DNA of 64,000 nucleotides from Streptomyces sp. AC550_RSS872 (GTDB lineage Bacteria; Actinomycetota; Actinomycetes; Streptomycetales; Streptomycetaceae), in the NCBI RefSeq assembly GCF_019049285.1, contig NZ_JAGMUL010000029.1:1-64000 (forward strand), given 5' to 3'. This document shows positions 26,819-37,175 of the stretch, one piece after another. The stretch's first letter is position 1. Each line of letters starts with the position of its first letter. A program made the translations under genes and the position numbers. A model generated the notes under the pieces. It worked only from the letters and a program-made list of their open reading frames with translations, ran no database searches and was not told the DNA's origin.

Positions 26819-27742
26819 ATGCTGCCCCCCGTGGAGACCGACGAGGAATGGGACGCCGTCGTCCCCGACGAGAGCGTGATGCGTCCCGGAGCGGAGGAAC
26901 TGTGCGCCCGCCTCGGTCTGACCGGCCGCCCGCTGACCCGTTTCCCGGACGGGTCACAGCCGGTCTACGCCGTCGGCGACGAGCATGTCCTCAAGCTCTT
27001 CCCCGGCGCCGCCGCCCGGGACGGCGAGGCCGAGGGCCGCGTCCTGTCCCATGTCCAGGGGCGCCTGCCCGTACCGACTCCGCGCGTGCACGACGCCGGC
27101 CCGTACGAGAACGGCTGGCGGTACGTCCTGATGTCCCGGCTGCGCGGCGAGAACCTGGCCGGCGCCTGGTCCCGCGTGCCGCACGCCGACCGTGAGCGGC
27201 TGGTCGCCGAGATCGGTGAGGCCCTGGCCGTGCTCCACCGTCTCGATCCCGGTCCGCTCGGGGAGTTCCTGGGGCCCGGGGACTGGGGCGCGTTCGTGGA
27301 CCGGCAGCGTGCCGGGGCGGTGGAGCGGCAGCGCGGGCACGAGCTGTCCGCCCGGTGGCTGGAGCAGATCCCCGAGTTCCTCGCCTCGGTCCGGCTGCCG
27401 TGCACCCCGCGCCCTTCCCTGCTGCACACCGAGGTCATGCAGCAGCATTTCCTCGTCGATCCCGACGGCTGGCGGCTGACCGGGCTCTTCGACTTCGAGC
27501 CGGCCATGATCGGTGACCGGGCGTACGACTTCGTCGGTGTGGGCCTGTTCGTCACCCGCGGCGATCCGCGCCTCCTGGCCCGCCTCACCCAGGCGTACGG
27601 CGCCGCCTTCGACCCGGCAGAGCTGCTCGCGTACACGCTGCTGCACGTGTACAGCAACCTCCCTTGGTATCTGAGGGAGTTGGGCGCGCCTGCCGATGGC
27701 ACACTGCCGTCGCTGGCCGAGGCCTGGTTCGGCACCGCCTGA
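26819..27742 (+). CDS. Atypical APH-family phosphotransferase with HTE in place of HGD
   Basis: The 307-residue protein has the APH/choline-kinase fold: an N-lobe nucleotide strand pair (VYAVGDEHVLKLFPG), a basic loop and the C-lobe FDFEPAMIGDRAYDF metal site. The catalytic loop reads LLHTEVMQQHFLV, so the usual His-Gly-Asp...Asn is replaced by His-Thr-Glu...His. Activity may be altered or lost. The ATG at 26819 follows a GATC context with no strong ribosome-binding site; an upstream in-frame extension looks non-coding. It is convergent with the universal stress protein gene. Confidence 0.78.
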   Translation: MLPPVETDEEWDAVVPDESVMRPGAEELCARLGLTGRPLTRFPDGSQPVYAVGDEHVLKLFPGAAARDGEAEGRVLSHVQGRLPVPTPRVHDAGPYENGWRYVLMSRLRGENLAGAWSRVPHADRERLVAEIGEALAVLHRLDPGPLGEFLGPGDWGAFVDRQRAGAVERQRGHELSARWLEQIPEFLASVRLPCTPRPSLLHTEVMQQHFLVDPDGWRLTGLFDFEPAMIGDRAYDFVGVGLFVTRGDPRLLARLTQAYGAAFDPAELLAYTLLHVYSNLPWYLRELGAPADGTLPSLAEAWFGTA

Positions 27743-27756
27743 CGAAGCGCGGGCGC

Positions 27757-28662
27757 CTACTCGTCCGCCGGCGTGGCCGGCACCACCGCCACCGCACTCG
27801 CGGCATGCAGCAGCACCGCGTGGGTCACCGAGCCCATCATGCGGGCGGGCGCCAGGAGACGGCGTCTGTGGCGGCCCACGACGACCAGGTGCGCGCCCCT
27901 GGAGGCGGCGACGAGGTGGCCGGCGGCGTCCCCCGGGGCGACGTAGGGCTCGGCGTGCACGTCCGGGTGGCGCTCGCGGTGCGGGGCGAGGAAGCCGTCC
28001 GCGAGGGCGCGGGTCTCGGCCTCGACGGCGTCCTGGTCGTGGGACGGCGGCACGACCTGGGCGGTGGCGGCAGTCCAGATGTACAGGGGCCAGGTGTAGG
28101 CGGCGACGACCTGGAGCCGGGCGCCGCGCAGAGCGGCCTCGGCGAAGGCGAAGGACAGGGTGGCGTCGTCGGGGCTGTCGACCTGAAGACCGACGACGAC
28201 CCGCAGCCCCGGTTCGATCGGCCTCTCGTCGTGAACCTCGCGTCCGGGCTTGGGCACCACGACGACCGGGCACCCGGCATCCCGTGCGACGGCCATGCCT
28301 GTGGAGCCCAGCAGGAGACTCGCGAAGCCGCCGCGCCCCCGCGAACCGAGGACCAACAGCTGGGCGGCGGTGCCCAGTACGGGCAGTGCCGTGGAGGCCG
28401 CGCCCGCGAGGGCCACGAACTCCGTCGCCGGGCGCTCGACCCGCCCGTCCAGATAGCGGCGCACCCGGTCGAGCACCGGGTCGTCCTCCGGTACCGGCCG
28501 CCCGGCGGGCAGGACGTCGGGCCTGGCCCAGGCGGCGTACTGCTGCACATGGACCACTCGCAGCGGCGCCTCGCGGACCAGGGCGGCGTCGAAGGCCCAG
28601 TCCAGCGCGACGAGGCTGTCGTCGGAACCGTCGACCGCCGCGATGACCGGCAGGGTGCTCAT
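27757..28662 (-). CDS. Universal stress protein with two UspA domains
   Basis: The 301 residues form two tandem Usp folds. The first has VIAAVDGSDDSLVALDWAF and the ATP-loop LVLGSRGRGGFASLLLGS; the second has VVVGLQVDSPDDATLSFAF and VVVGRHRRRLLAPARMMGSVTH. The G-x2-G-x9-G-(S/T) nucleotide-binding pattern is present in domain one and only partly in domain two. Tandem Usps in Actinobacteria are often hypoxia- or redox-stress-induced; that role is inferred here. Confidence 0.88.
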   Translation of the reverse strand: MSTLPVIAAVDGSDDSLVALDWAFDAALVREAPLRVVHVQQYAAWARPDVLPAGRPVPEDDPVLDRVRRYLDGRVERPATEFVALAGAASTALPVLGTAAQLLVLGSRGRGGFASLLLGSTGMAVARDAGCPVVVVPKPGREVHDERPIEPGLRVVVGLQVDSPDDATLSFAFAEAALRGARLQVVAAYTWPLYIWTAATAQVVPPSHDQDAVEAETRALADGFLAPHRERHPDVHAEPYVAPGDAAGHLVAASRGAHLVVVGRHRRRLLAPARMMGSVTHAVLLHAASAVAVVPATPADE

Positions 28663-28799
28663 GGGTTCTCGCCTTCCCGGAATACGACCTTCCCCTCCCC
28701 GGGGTCAGCCTGGCCCAGGCGTCGGCCCCAGGGGGGTTCTCAAGGTCGCGTGTCCGGAAATACGGGCGGAACACACCCGGATCGGCCCGAAGGCAGGTG

Positions 28800-29042
28800 T
28801 CAGGTCAGGTCGAACTCGCCCTCCCTCGCGCCCGACACGAACGCGCCCCACTCGGCAGGTGTGAAGATCAGGGACGGGCTCTGTGGGCTGCCGCTGTTGC
28901 GCATCGCGATGAACCCCTCGACAAAGGCGATCTGGACATCCCCCAGGCCACGGCTGCTCGAGTGCCAATCGGCGTTGCTGAGGTCCAGCTCCGGCTTCTC
29001 CCAGCCCGTGAACGGCTGCTGCTGGATGGTGCTCTCGGCCAC
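28800..29042 (-). CDS. DUF397-domain protein
   Basis: This small 80-residue protein has the DUF397 core, with WEKPELDLSNADWHSSSRGLGDVQIAFVEGFIAMRNSG and the terminal FTPAEWGAFVSGAREGEFDL. In Streptomyces such proteins usually sit beside an XRE-family regulator and are thought to modulate it. No XRE gene is adjacent here, so it is an orphan. The GTG at 29042 follows GGGAGGAG, which fixes the start. Confidence 0.88.
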   Translation of the reverse strand: MAESTIQQQPFTGWEKPELDLSNADWHSSSRGLGDVQIAFVEGFIAMRNSGSPQSPSLIFTPAEWGAFVSGAREGEFDLT

Positions 29043-29160
29043 GTCCGTGCTCCTCCCGATTCGTCGTCCGCGGGCCAGCCTAGCGATCGGTTCGGAGTGC
29101 CGACAGGCCACGTGAGGGGGACCTTTGCGGAGCCGTCTCCCCCGCCGTACGGGAGTGTTC

Positions 29161-30323
<1,163 letters not shown>

Positions 30324-30327
<4 letters not shown>

Positions 30328-31373
30328 CGCGGATCCCCTTCGAGTACGGCGACCAGGTTCTGTTGGAGGCAGGGGCCGGACGTGGCGTGTGCGAGCGCCC
30401 GGTCGGACTCGCCCCGGTGGACACGGGCTGCGGCCTCACCGATGCGGATGAGCCCGGCGGCCATGACCGGGTTCGCCGCGAGCGCCCCGCCGGACGGGTT
30501 GACGCGCACACCGTCGTCGAGCTTCAGCGCCTTGCGCAGGACGACCTCCTGCGAGGTGAACGGCGCGTGCAACTCGGCGGTGTCGACGGGACGTTGGAAC
30601 ACTCCGGCCTTCTCGGCGGCGAGGCGGGTCGAGGGCGAGTCGGTCAGGTCGCGCACGCCTAGCCCGTGGGCCTCGATGCGGTGGTCGATGCCACGGATCC
30701 AGGCGGGCCGGTCGCACAGCTCACGGGCCCGGTCCCCCGCCGCGAGGATCACGGCGGCTGCTCCGTCACCGATGGGCGGGCAGTCGCCGGTACGCAGCGG
30801 TCGTACGACGTACTCACCCTGGGGAACCGAACCGCGCAGCTGAGCATGGGAGTTGGCGGTGGCGTCGGCGCGGCTGCGGGCGGCGACGGCGGCGAGCGCG
30901 GGTTCGTCCGTGTCGCCGGCGTCGATGAGGGCCTGGGCCTGGAGGGCGGCGAGGGCGACGGAGTCGGGCCAGAGGGGGGCGACGTAGTAGGGGTCGAGCT
31001 GGCGGGTGAGAACGTCGCGCAGCGGACCCGGCGAGGACTTGCCATAGGAGTAGACGAGCGCTGTGTCGGCGTCCCCGGTCAGCAGTTTGGTCCATGCCTC
31101 GTACAGCGCCCACGCGCCGTCCATCTCGACGTGCGACTCGGAGATCGGCGGCCAGGCGCCGACGCCGTCCAGGGCGAGGGTGAAGGAGAAGGCGCGGCCG
31201 GCGAGGTAGTCGCTGGAGCCGGAGCAGGTGAAGCCGATGTCGGCAGTCTTCAGGCCGGTCTGGGCGAGCACCTCGTGCAGGACCGGCATCAGCATCTCGA
31301 CCTCGGAGAGCTCCTCGCTGGTACGCCGGTGCTCGGTCTGCGCGAAGGCGACGACGGCGATCTCGCGGTTCAC
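30324..31373 (-). CDS. Thiolase-fold protein (SCP2/lipid-transfer type, Ltp4-like), catalytic Cys lacking
   Basis: This 349-residue protein starts with IAVVAFAQTEHRR and contains VEMDGAWALYEAW where thiolases carry the nucleophilic Cys, and NPSGGALAANPVMAAG where GHP is expected; both residues are missing. Probably it forms a heteromer with the next thiolase-fold product and the DUF35 protein. The length matches the Ltp4 type. The start is a GTG overlapping the DUF35 gene stop by 4 bp (GTGA), and its own stop overlaps the next ATG by 4 bp, so the three genes are translationally coupled. Confidence 0.85.
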
Positions 31374-32311
31374 AGCAGCTCCCTGTAGGTGTCGTAGTCC
31401 GCGTCGGGCTCGCCCGTCGGCCGGTAGTGGTCGGGGTAGCGGGCATCTTCCGTCCACACCGGTTCGACCCGCAGGCCCATCCGCACCTGGTCGTAGGGGA
31501 TGCCGCCGATCCGGCCGTGCAGGGCGAGGCCGGCACCGTCGAGGGCGATGTGGGCGTAGACGTAAGGCACCTCGATGTCGAGGTTCTTCGCCTTGATGTT
31601 GACGATGCAGAACGTGGTGACTGTGCCGTGTGGACCTACCTCGACCTGTTCTGATGTGGCGAGGCCACATGTGGGGCACGCACCCCTCGGCGGGACGTAC
31701 ACCTTGCGACAGGACGGACAGCGTTCGCCGACGTTGCGCTGGTCGGCGAGGGCGTTGATGTAGGCGGTCTGGGCGCGGCCGGGCGAGTAGGTGTAGTCGA
31801 GTCGCGCGGGGGCGACGATGCCGGTGACCGGGTCCTCGAACTCGCCGGTGTGGCCGGTGCGTTCGGCCTGACCACCGGCGAACGGCTCGAAGCAGGCGAT
31901 GTCCGTGATGGCGCCGGTGCGCTCCTCGGCCCAGCGGATGCGGACCCGCATGCCGGTGTGCACGGCGTCGGGGCCGGGTGCGTCGAGGGCGTGCAGGAGA
32001 GCGGTGTCGGCACCGTCGAGGCGGACCAGGACCCAGGCGAAGGGGGTGTCGAGGGGCTGGTCGCGGCGGGGGGCGTGGTTCCAGGCCCAGGTGGTGACCG
32101 TGCCGGTGGAGGCGACTTCGACCAGGTCACGGATCTCCTCGGCGGTGACGGGGTCGTACTCGACGGGCGGAACGAGCGTACGGCCGTCACCGGTCCGCAC
32201 CCCGAGCACCACACGTTCGCGCAGCCCGGTGAGGAAGGCGCTCTGGACCGGGCCGAGGGAGCGGGTGAAGGGGAACTCGACGACAAGGGGAGCTTTGAGG
32301 ACTTCGGGCAT
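31370..32311 (-). CDS. DUF35/OB-fold zinc-ribbon acyl-CoA-associated protein with two half-repeats
   Basis: This 313-residue protein has two OB-fold-like halves. The C-terminal half (about 170-313) has a rubredoxin-like zinc ribbon, RCPSCRKVYVPPRGACPTCG (Cys-x2-Cys, then Cys-x2-Cys) followed by the DUF35 OB fold. The N-terminal half lacks the zinc ribbon. Length and layout fit Rv3521 of M. tuberculosis. DUF35 domains bind the thiolase-fold Ltp proteins and are needed for retro-aldol cleavage in steroid side-chain degradation. The ATG at 32311 has AAGGAGG at a somewhat long spacing. Confidence 0.83.
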   Translation of the reverse strand: MPEVLKAPLVVEFPFTRSLGPVQSAFLTGLRERVVLGVRTGDGRTLVPPVEYDPVTAEEIRDLVEVASTGTVTTWAWNHAPRRDQPLDTPFAWVLVRLDGADTALLHALDAPGPDAVHTGMRVRIRWAEERTGAITDIACFEPFAGGQAERTGHTGEFEDPVTGIVAPARLDYTYSPGRAQTAYINALADQRNVGERCPSCRKVYVPPRGACPTCGLATSEQVEVGPHGTVTTFCIVNIKAKNLDIEVPYVYAHIALDGAGLALHGRIGGIPYDQVRMGLRVEPVWTEDARYPDHYRPTGEPDADYDTYRELL

Positions 32312-32354
32312 CGGGGGCGTGCCTCCTTGAGAGGTCGGTGCGAGGAGCGCCGCG

Positions 32355-32425
32355 TAAGGGGCGCGGGGCTGTGACATTTGCGGCTCCGCCGCGTGGGCGC
32401 GACCAGCCACATTCGACCCGCGGCT
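32355..32425. repeat. Streptomyces-type intergenic repeat with a hairpin
   Basis: The block AAGGGGCGCGGGGCTGTGACA, then a GCGGC-TCC-GCCGC hairpin (32380-32392), then GTGGGCGCGACCAGCCAC, closely matches a sequence I recall as scattered between genes in many Streptomyces genomes. It lies in the 140-bp gap between the crotonase and DUF35 genes of an otherwise tightly packed operon. It could act as an mRNA-processing or attenuating structure there. Confidence 0.6.
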
Positions 32426-32451
32426 TTGAACCGGACAGGCCGGCGCAGCGC

Positions 32452-33252
32452 CTACGCCCGCTTGTAGACAGGCGGTCGCTTCTCCGCAAACGCGCGGGCG
32501 CCTTCCTTGGCATCCGCGGTGTCGAAGATCGGCCACCCGCGCTTGAGTTCGGCGGCGAGACCGTCGGTCTCGGACATCTCCGAGCTCTCGTAGACCGACG
32601 CCTTGACGGCCTCGACGGCCAGTGGGCCGCACGCGTTGACCTGTCCGGCGATGTCCAGGGCCTTGGCCAACGCGGTGCCGTCCGGGACGACGTGTCCGAT
32701 CAGGCCGATGCCGGCGGCCTCGCGAGCGCTGTACGGGCGTCCCGTGAGCAGCATTTCCAAGGCGTGGGTGCGCGGGACCTGCCGTTGCAGACGGACCGTG
32801 GAGCCGCCGATCGGGAACAGGCCGCGCTTCACCTCGAACAGCCCGAAGGTGGCCGACTCTCCCGCGACCCGGATGTCCGTGCCCTGGAGCATCTCGGTGC
32901 CGCCCGCGACGCAGTACCCCTCGACGGCTGCGATCACCGGTTTGCGCGGCCGGTGGTGGCGGAGCATCGCCTTCCAGTGCAGGTCGGGGTCGGCCCTGAG
33001 CCTGTCACGGTAGTGCTCGCCCTCCATGCCGTTCCCGGCGAGGGCCTTGAGGTCCATGCCGGCGCAGAAGCAGCCCCCCGCTCCCGTGAACACGATGGAG
33101 CGGATCGAGTCGTCGGCGTCGGCCTCGACCCAGCCGTCGTAGAGACCGACCAGCATCGGCAACGAGAGCGCGTTCTTCGCCTCGGGCCTGTTGAGCGTGA
33201 GCACCAGTGTGGCGCCCTCGCGCCGCACGGCGAGGTGTTCGGTCCCAGCCAT
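32452..33252 (-). CDS. Enoyl-CoA hydratase/crotonase (EchA19-like)
   Basis: This 266-residue crotonase-fold enzyme has the CoA oxyanion loops FTGAGGCFCAGMDLKAL and AVEGYCVAGGTEM, with IRVAGESATFGLFEVKRGLFPIGGS following. A Glu lies in the VKRG region, near the hydratase Glu. It probably hydrates a C-C double bond in the side chain of a CoA thioester. The length (266) is near that of the mycobacterial EchA19. The ATG at 33252 follows AGGGGAGAC. It is the first gene of the four-gene minus-strand operon. Confidence 0.85.
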   Translation of the reverse strand: MAGTEHLAVRREGATLVLTLNRPEAKNALSLPMLVGLYDGWVEADADDSIRSIVFTGAGGCFCAGMDLKALAGNGMEGEHYRDRLRADPDLHWKAMLRHHRPRKPVIAAVEGYCVAGGTEMLQGTDIRVAGESATFGLFEVKRGLFPIGGSTVRLQRQVPRTHALEMLLTGRPYSAREAAGIGLIGHVVPDGTALAKALDIAGQVNACGPLAVEAVKASVYESSEMSETDGLAAELKRGWPIFDTADAKEGARAFAEKRPPVYKRA

Positions 33253-33317
33253 GACCAGTCTCCCCTCTGACAGAACGAGAACAGGTTGCAGGAGGGGCGA
33301 AGGCACTTCAAGGGTTT

Positions 33318-33334
33318 TCTGACAGTCAGTCAGA
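33318..33334. promoter_or_regulatory. Operator TCTGAC-N5-GTCAGA between the divergent CoA genes
   Basis: Two 6-bp perfect arms with a 5-bp centre (AGTCA) form a TetR-type palindrome between the crotonase operon and the divergent acyl-CoA ligase gene. The same motif with one changed base recurs at 48748-48764. Start codons are 66 bp (left) and 95 bp (right) away. No TetR gene lies in the window. Confidence 0.6.
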
Positions 33335-33429
33335 TTCTTTTGCGCGGAGGCTTCACAGTTGTGCCGCCCTTTGCTCTGATGACCGGCGAACCGTTGGTGA
33401 ACCGTGCCCTGTCGAGGTCAGGAGGAACG

Positions 33430-35058
33430 GTGGAGTACAACCTTGCCGACCTGTTCGAGTCGGTCGTCGACGCGGTTCCCAACCGCGAGGCGCTCGTGTA
33501 CATCGACCACCCGGGCACGGGCGCGGAGCGCCGTCTGACCTATGCGCAACTGGACGCGGCCGCCAACCGGATCGCCCACCATCTGATCGACAGCGGGATC
33601 CGCCCCGGCGAACACCTCGGGCTCCACCTCTACAACGGCACCGAGTACCTCCAGACGGTACTGGCCTGCCTGAAGGCACGGATCGTGCCGGTAAACGTCA
33701 ACTACCGTTATGTGGAAGAGGAGTTGGTGTACCTCTACCGGGACGCCGATCTGGTGGCCCTGGTCTTCGAGGCGGAGTTCACGCAGCGGGTGGCGGCGGC
33801 GCTGCCGCGAGTGGAGGGGCTACGGCATCTGGTGCGCGTGGGCACCGTGGCTCCCGGTGCGGTGCGCGCGCCGGTCGTGCCCGCCGTGGCCTTCACGGAC
33901 GCCGAGGCCACCGGGTCGCCCGAGCGTGGGTTCCCGGAGCGGTCGGGCGACGACCAGTTCATCATCTACACCGGCGGCACCACCGGGATGCCCAAGGGCG
34001 TGATGTGGCGCCAGGAGGATCTGTTCTTCTCGGGGCTGGGCGGGGGCGCGCCGACCGGTGAGCCGGTGAAGAAGCCGGAGGAACTCGCGGAACGCGTGGC
34101 TGCGGGCGGCGACGGCATCACCTTCTTCCCCACCGCCCCGCTGATGCACGGCACGTCCACGCTGACCGCCTTCATCGGCTTCAACTTCGGCCAACGCATC
34201 GTGATCCACCGCAAGTTCGCCCCTGAAGAAGTCCTGCGGACGATCGAGAAGGAGAGGGTCACCAGCGTGTCGCTGGTGGGCGACGCGATGCTGCGGCCGC
34301 TCGTCGACGCGCTGAACGGGCCGATGAAGGGCACCGACTGCTCGTCGATGTTCAGTGTGTCGTCGTCCGGGGCGATCATGTCCGACACGGTGCGCCGGCA
34401 GTTCCAGGAACTGGTCCCGAACGTCATGCTGCTGAACAACTTCGGTTCCTCGGAGTCCGGCTTCAACGGCACGGCGACCGAGGACTCCGGCCCCGAGCGC
34501 GGCTTCCGCATCCGCGTCAACTCCCGTACTCAGGTGGTGGATCCGGCAACCCACGAGGTGGTCGCCGCCGGTGAGGTGGGCCGGGTCGCGCAGTGCGGCC
34601 ATGTGCCGCTCGGCTACTACAACGACCCGGGGAAAACCGCCGAGACCTTCTTCGAGAAGAACGGCCGACGGTGGGTGCTGCTGGGCGACATGGCCACGGT
34701 CGACGAGGACGGCGTCGTCACCGTGCTGGGCCGCGGCTCGCAGTGCATCAACACCGGGGGCGAGAAGGTGTACCCGGAGGAGGTCGAGCAAGCACTCAAG
34801 TCCCATCCCGACGTGTACGACGCGCTGGTGGCCGGCGTGCCGGACGCGAAGTGGGGGCACCATGTGGCGGCCGTGGTGCAGTTGCGCGCGGGCGCGGTGC
34901 GGCCGTCGCTGGCGGACATCCAGACACACTGCCGCTCCCATCTCGCGGGATACAAGATTCCCCGCCAGCTGGTGATCACGGACTCGATCAGGCGCTCGCC
35001 CAGCGGCAAGGCGGATTACCGCTGGGCCCGCGAGGTGGCGGCGACTGCGGACGGGTGA
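33430..35058 (+). CDS. Acyl-CoA ligase, FadD19-like
   Basis: This 542-residue ANL-superfamily adenylating enzyme has the A3 loop YTGGTTGMPKGVMW, the long insertion after it, GSSESGFNG (A5), the GD motif in LLGDMATVDEDG, and the catalytic Lys segment RSPSGKADYRW. The NVNYRYVEEELVYL and SPSGKADYRWA stretches are close to those of mycobacterial FadD19, the CoA ligase acting on branched steroid side chains; I propose the same kind of substrate. The GTG at 33430 follows AGGAGG. It is divergent from the crotonase operon with the shared operator between them. Confidence 0.85.
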   Translation: MEYNLADLFESVVDAVPNREALVYIDHPGTGAERRLTYAQLDAAANRIAHHLIDSGIRPGEHLGLHLYNGTEYLQTVLACLKARIVPVNVNYRYVEEELVYLYRDADLVALVFEAEFTQRVAAALPRVEGLRHLVRVGTVAPGAVRAPVVPAVAFTDAEATGSPERGFPERSGDDQFIIYTGGTTGMPKGVMWRQEDLFFSGLGGGAPTGEPVKKPEELAERVAAGGDGITFFPTAPLMHGTSTLTAFIGFNFGQRIVIHRKFAPEEVLRTIEKERVTSVSLVGDAMLRPLVDALNGPMKGTDCSSMFSVSSSGAIMSDTVRRQFQELVPNVMLLNNFGSSESGFNGTATEDSGPERGFRIRVNSRTQVVDPATHEVVAAGEVGRVAQCGHVPLGYYNDPGKTAETFFEKNGRRWVLLGDMATVDEDGVVTVLGRGSQCINTGGEKVYPEEVEQALKSHPDVYDALVAGVPDAKWGHHVAAVVQLRAGAVRPSLADIQTHCRSHLAGYKIPRQLVITDSIRRSPSGKADYRWAREVAATADG

Positions 35059-35174
35059 ATTCCGGGCAGGTCCGATTGAACCTAAGGTGACGTGCGGACG
35101 TACTTGTGGTGGCAGGCTCGGTCATCGGGCGCTGTTTGCCATGCCATCGCAAGACCGCACGGGAGGACCTCCGG

Positions 35175-36983
35175 GTGTCGCAGGAGGCAGCAGAGCAGGT
35201 AGCACAGGAGACGACGGAAGAGACAGGGACGGCAGAAACGGCCGAAGAGGCCGGAAGGCCCGAAGAGGCCGAGGCGGCCGACGGATCCAAGGCTGCCCAC
35301 ACCGCGGAGCCGTCCAGCTCCTCCCTCTCCCCCGGCTGGTTCGGCTGGCGCCGCCGCTACCCCCGTACGGCACGAGGCGTCACCATCGGGACGTCCGTCC
35401 TGGCCGGGGCCCTCCTGCTCTTCGCGCTCCTCGTGCCGAACCAGCTGGAGCAGCTCGACGCCGAGGCGTTCTTCCGTCTCCCCGCCGAGGGGATCCTGCT
35501 CGCGGGCCTGCTGCTGGCGCTGCCGCCGCGGTCACGGCGGCTGATCGCGGTGGTCTCGGGTGCGCTCCTCGGGCTGCTCACCGTGTTGAAGTTCGTCGAC
35601 ATGGGCTTCTACCAGGTGCTGGCCCGCCCCTTCGACCTGGTCCTGGACTGGATCCTGCTCGATGACGCGGCGGAGTTCGTACGGGAGTCCTTCGGCCGGA
35701 CCGGCCAGGTGCTCGCGGTGGCCGGGGGGATCGTCCTGGTCGTCGCAGTGCTCGTCCTCATGACGCTCGCGATGGTGCGGGTGACGAACCTGATGGTCAG
35801 CCACCGTGCCGTCGCCGCCCGCACGACGCTGGTCCTCGGCACCGCGTGGATCACCTGCGTGACGCTGAGCATCCAGATCACCGGCGTCCCGCTGGCCACC
35901 AAGGGCAACGCCGATCTGGTCAACAACCGTGTCGAACAGGTACGGGCGGGCCTCAGGGACGGACGCGTCTTCCAGAAGCAGGCCGCCGTGGACGCGTTCG
36001 CGAACACACCGCCGGACCAGTTGCTCACCGGGCTGCGCGGCAAGGACGTCCTGTTCACGTTCATCGAGAGCTACGGCCGTGTCGCGATCGACGACCCGGC
36101 GATGGCACCGCAGGTCGACGCGGTGCTCAAGGAAGGGGCAAGCAACCTCAAGTCGGCCGGATTCCAGTCGCGCAGCGGCTGGCTGAGGTCGCCGGTGACG
36201 GGGGCCGGCAGCTGGCTCGCCCACTCCACCTTCCTGTCCGGGCTGTGGATCAAGAACCAGCAGCGGTACCGGAGTCTGACCACCAGCGACCGCGCGACGC
36301 TCAACAGCTACTTCCGCAAGACCGGCGCATGGCGCACGGTCGGCGTCGTCCCGGGTGTGCGGCGGGCCTGGCCGGAGGGCAAGTACTTCGCGCTCGACCA
36401 CATCTACGACTCCGAGCACCTGGGCTACCAGGGCCCCTACTTCAGCTGGACGCCCGTGCCCGACCAGTTCAGCCTGGAGGCCTTCCAGCGTCTGGAGCAC
36501 GGCAAGAAGGACCGCGAGCCGATCATGGCGGAGATCATCCTGGCCTCCAGCCACAACCCCTGGTCCCCCATCGCCCGCATGATCGACTGGGACGACCTCG
36601 GCGACGGCTCGGTCTTCCATCAGATCAAGAAGGAGGGCACGGACCCCGCGGAGGTCTGGAAGGACCCCGAGCGCGTCCGCACCGAGTACCGCCGCGCCAT
36701 CGAGTACTCGATCCACAGCCTCACACAGTGGGTCGAGCGCTACGGCACGGACGACACGGTCCTCGTCTTCCTCGGCGACCACCAGCCCGTCCCGACCGTC
36801 ACCGCCGGCAACACGAGCAAGGACGTCCCCGTCACGATCGTCGCCCGCGACCAGAAGGTCCTCGACAGGATCACCGACTGGCACTGGACGGACGGCCTCA
36901 AGCCGGCCGAGAACGCCCCGACCTGGGGCATGGACGAGTTCCGTGACCGTTTCCTGACGGCGTACGGACCGGGAAAGGACTGA
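35175..36983 (+). CDS. Membrane-anchored sulfatase/alkaline-phosphatase-fold enzyme
   Basis: This 602-residue protein has a polar N-terminal 60-residue leader rich in Glu/Ala, four predicted membrane segments (about 75-230, incl. GVTIGTSVLAGALLLFALLV and ILVVAVLVLMTLAMV-like stretches), then an extracellular sulfatase-fold domain. Metal-site motifs include FTFIESYGRVAIDDP and LVFLGDHQP. Its layout is like LtaS-type enzymes that transfer phosphoglycerol groups to the cell envelope; the nucleophile residue is not certain. The start is a GTG at 35175 behind GGGAGGA. Confidence 0.75.
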   Translation: MSQEAAEQVAQETTEETGTAETAEEAGRPEEAEAADGSKAAHTAEPSSSSLSPGWFGWRRRYPRTARGVTIGTSVLAGALLLFALLVPNQLEQLDAEAFFRLPAEGILLAGLLLALPPRSRRLIAVVSGALLGLLTVLKFVDMGFYQVLARPFDLVLDWILLDDAAEFVRESFGRTGQVLAVAGGIVLVVAVLVLMTLAMVRVTNLMVSHRAVAARTTLVLGTAWITCVTLSIQITGVPLATKGNADLVNNRVEQVRAGLRDGRVFQKQAAVDAFANTPPDQLLTGLRGKDVLFTFIESYGRVAIDDPAMAPQVDAVLKEGASNLKSAGFQSRSGWLRSPVTGAGSWLAHSTFLSGLWIKNQQRYRSLTTSDRATLNSYFRKTGAWRTVGVVPGVRRAWPEGKYFALDHIYDSEHLGYQGPYFSWTPVPDQFSLEAFQRLEHGKKDREPIMAEIILASSHNPWSPIARMIDWDDLGDGSVFHQIKKEGTDPAEVWKDPERVRTEYRRAIEYSIHSLTQWVERYGTDDTVLVFLGDHQPVPTVTAGNTSKDVPVTIVARDQKVLDRITDWHWTDGLKPAENAPTWGMDEFRDRFLTAYGPGKD

Positions 36984-37119
36984 GACCGCCGGCACCGAGC
37001 GGGTTCGCCCTCACCTCGCCACCGCGTTGTCCTCCTCACGGCGCTCTCACGGGCAGAAAGTCCGGCCCGCCCCCTTGCCTGATCAATCCGCGCCTGGATT
37101 ACTGATCCCGAAGACCCGG

Positions 37120-37133
37120 ACCGAATGATCGGT
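37120..37133. promoter_or_regulatory. Palindrome upstream of the PaaK gene
   Basis: ACCGA-ATGA-TCGGT has perfect 5-bp arms and lies about 45 bp before the PaaK start codon. It resembles the ACCGA half-sites of PaaR-like TetR repressors of phenylacetate genes, but the match is weak. The spacer contains an ATG that is not a likely gene start because a strong ribosome-binding site lies further on. Confidence 0.35.
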
Positions 37134-37175
37134 CGTCCGGATTGGCGCGGTTGGCGAGGGAAGGGAGAAGTCCCC

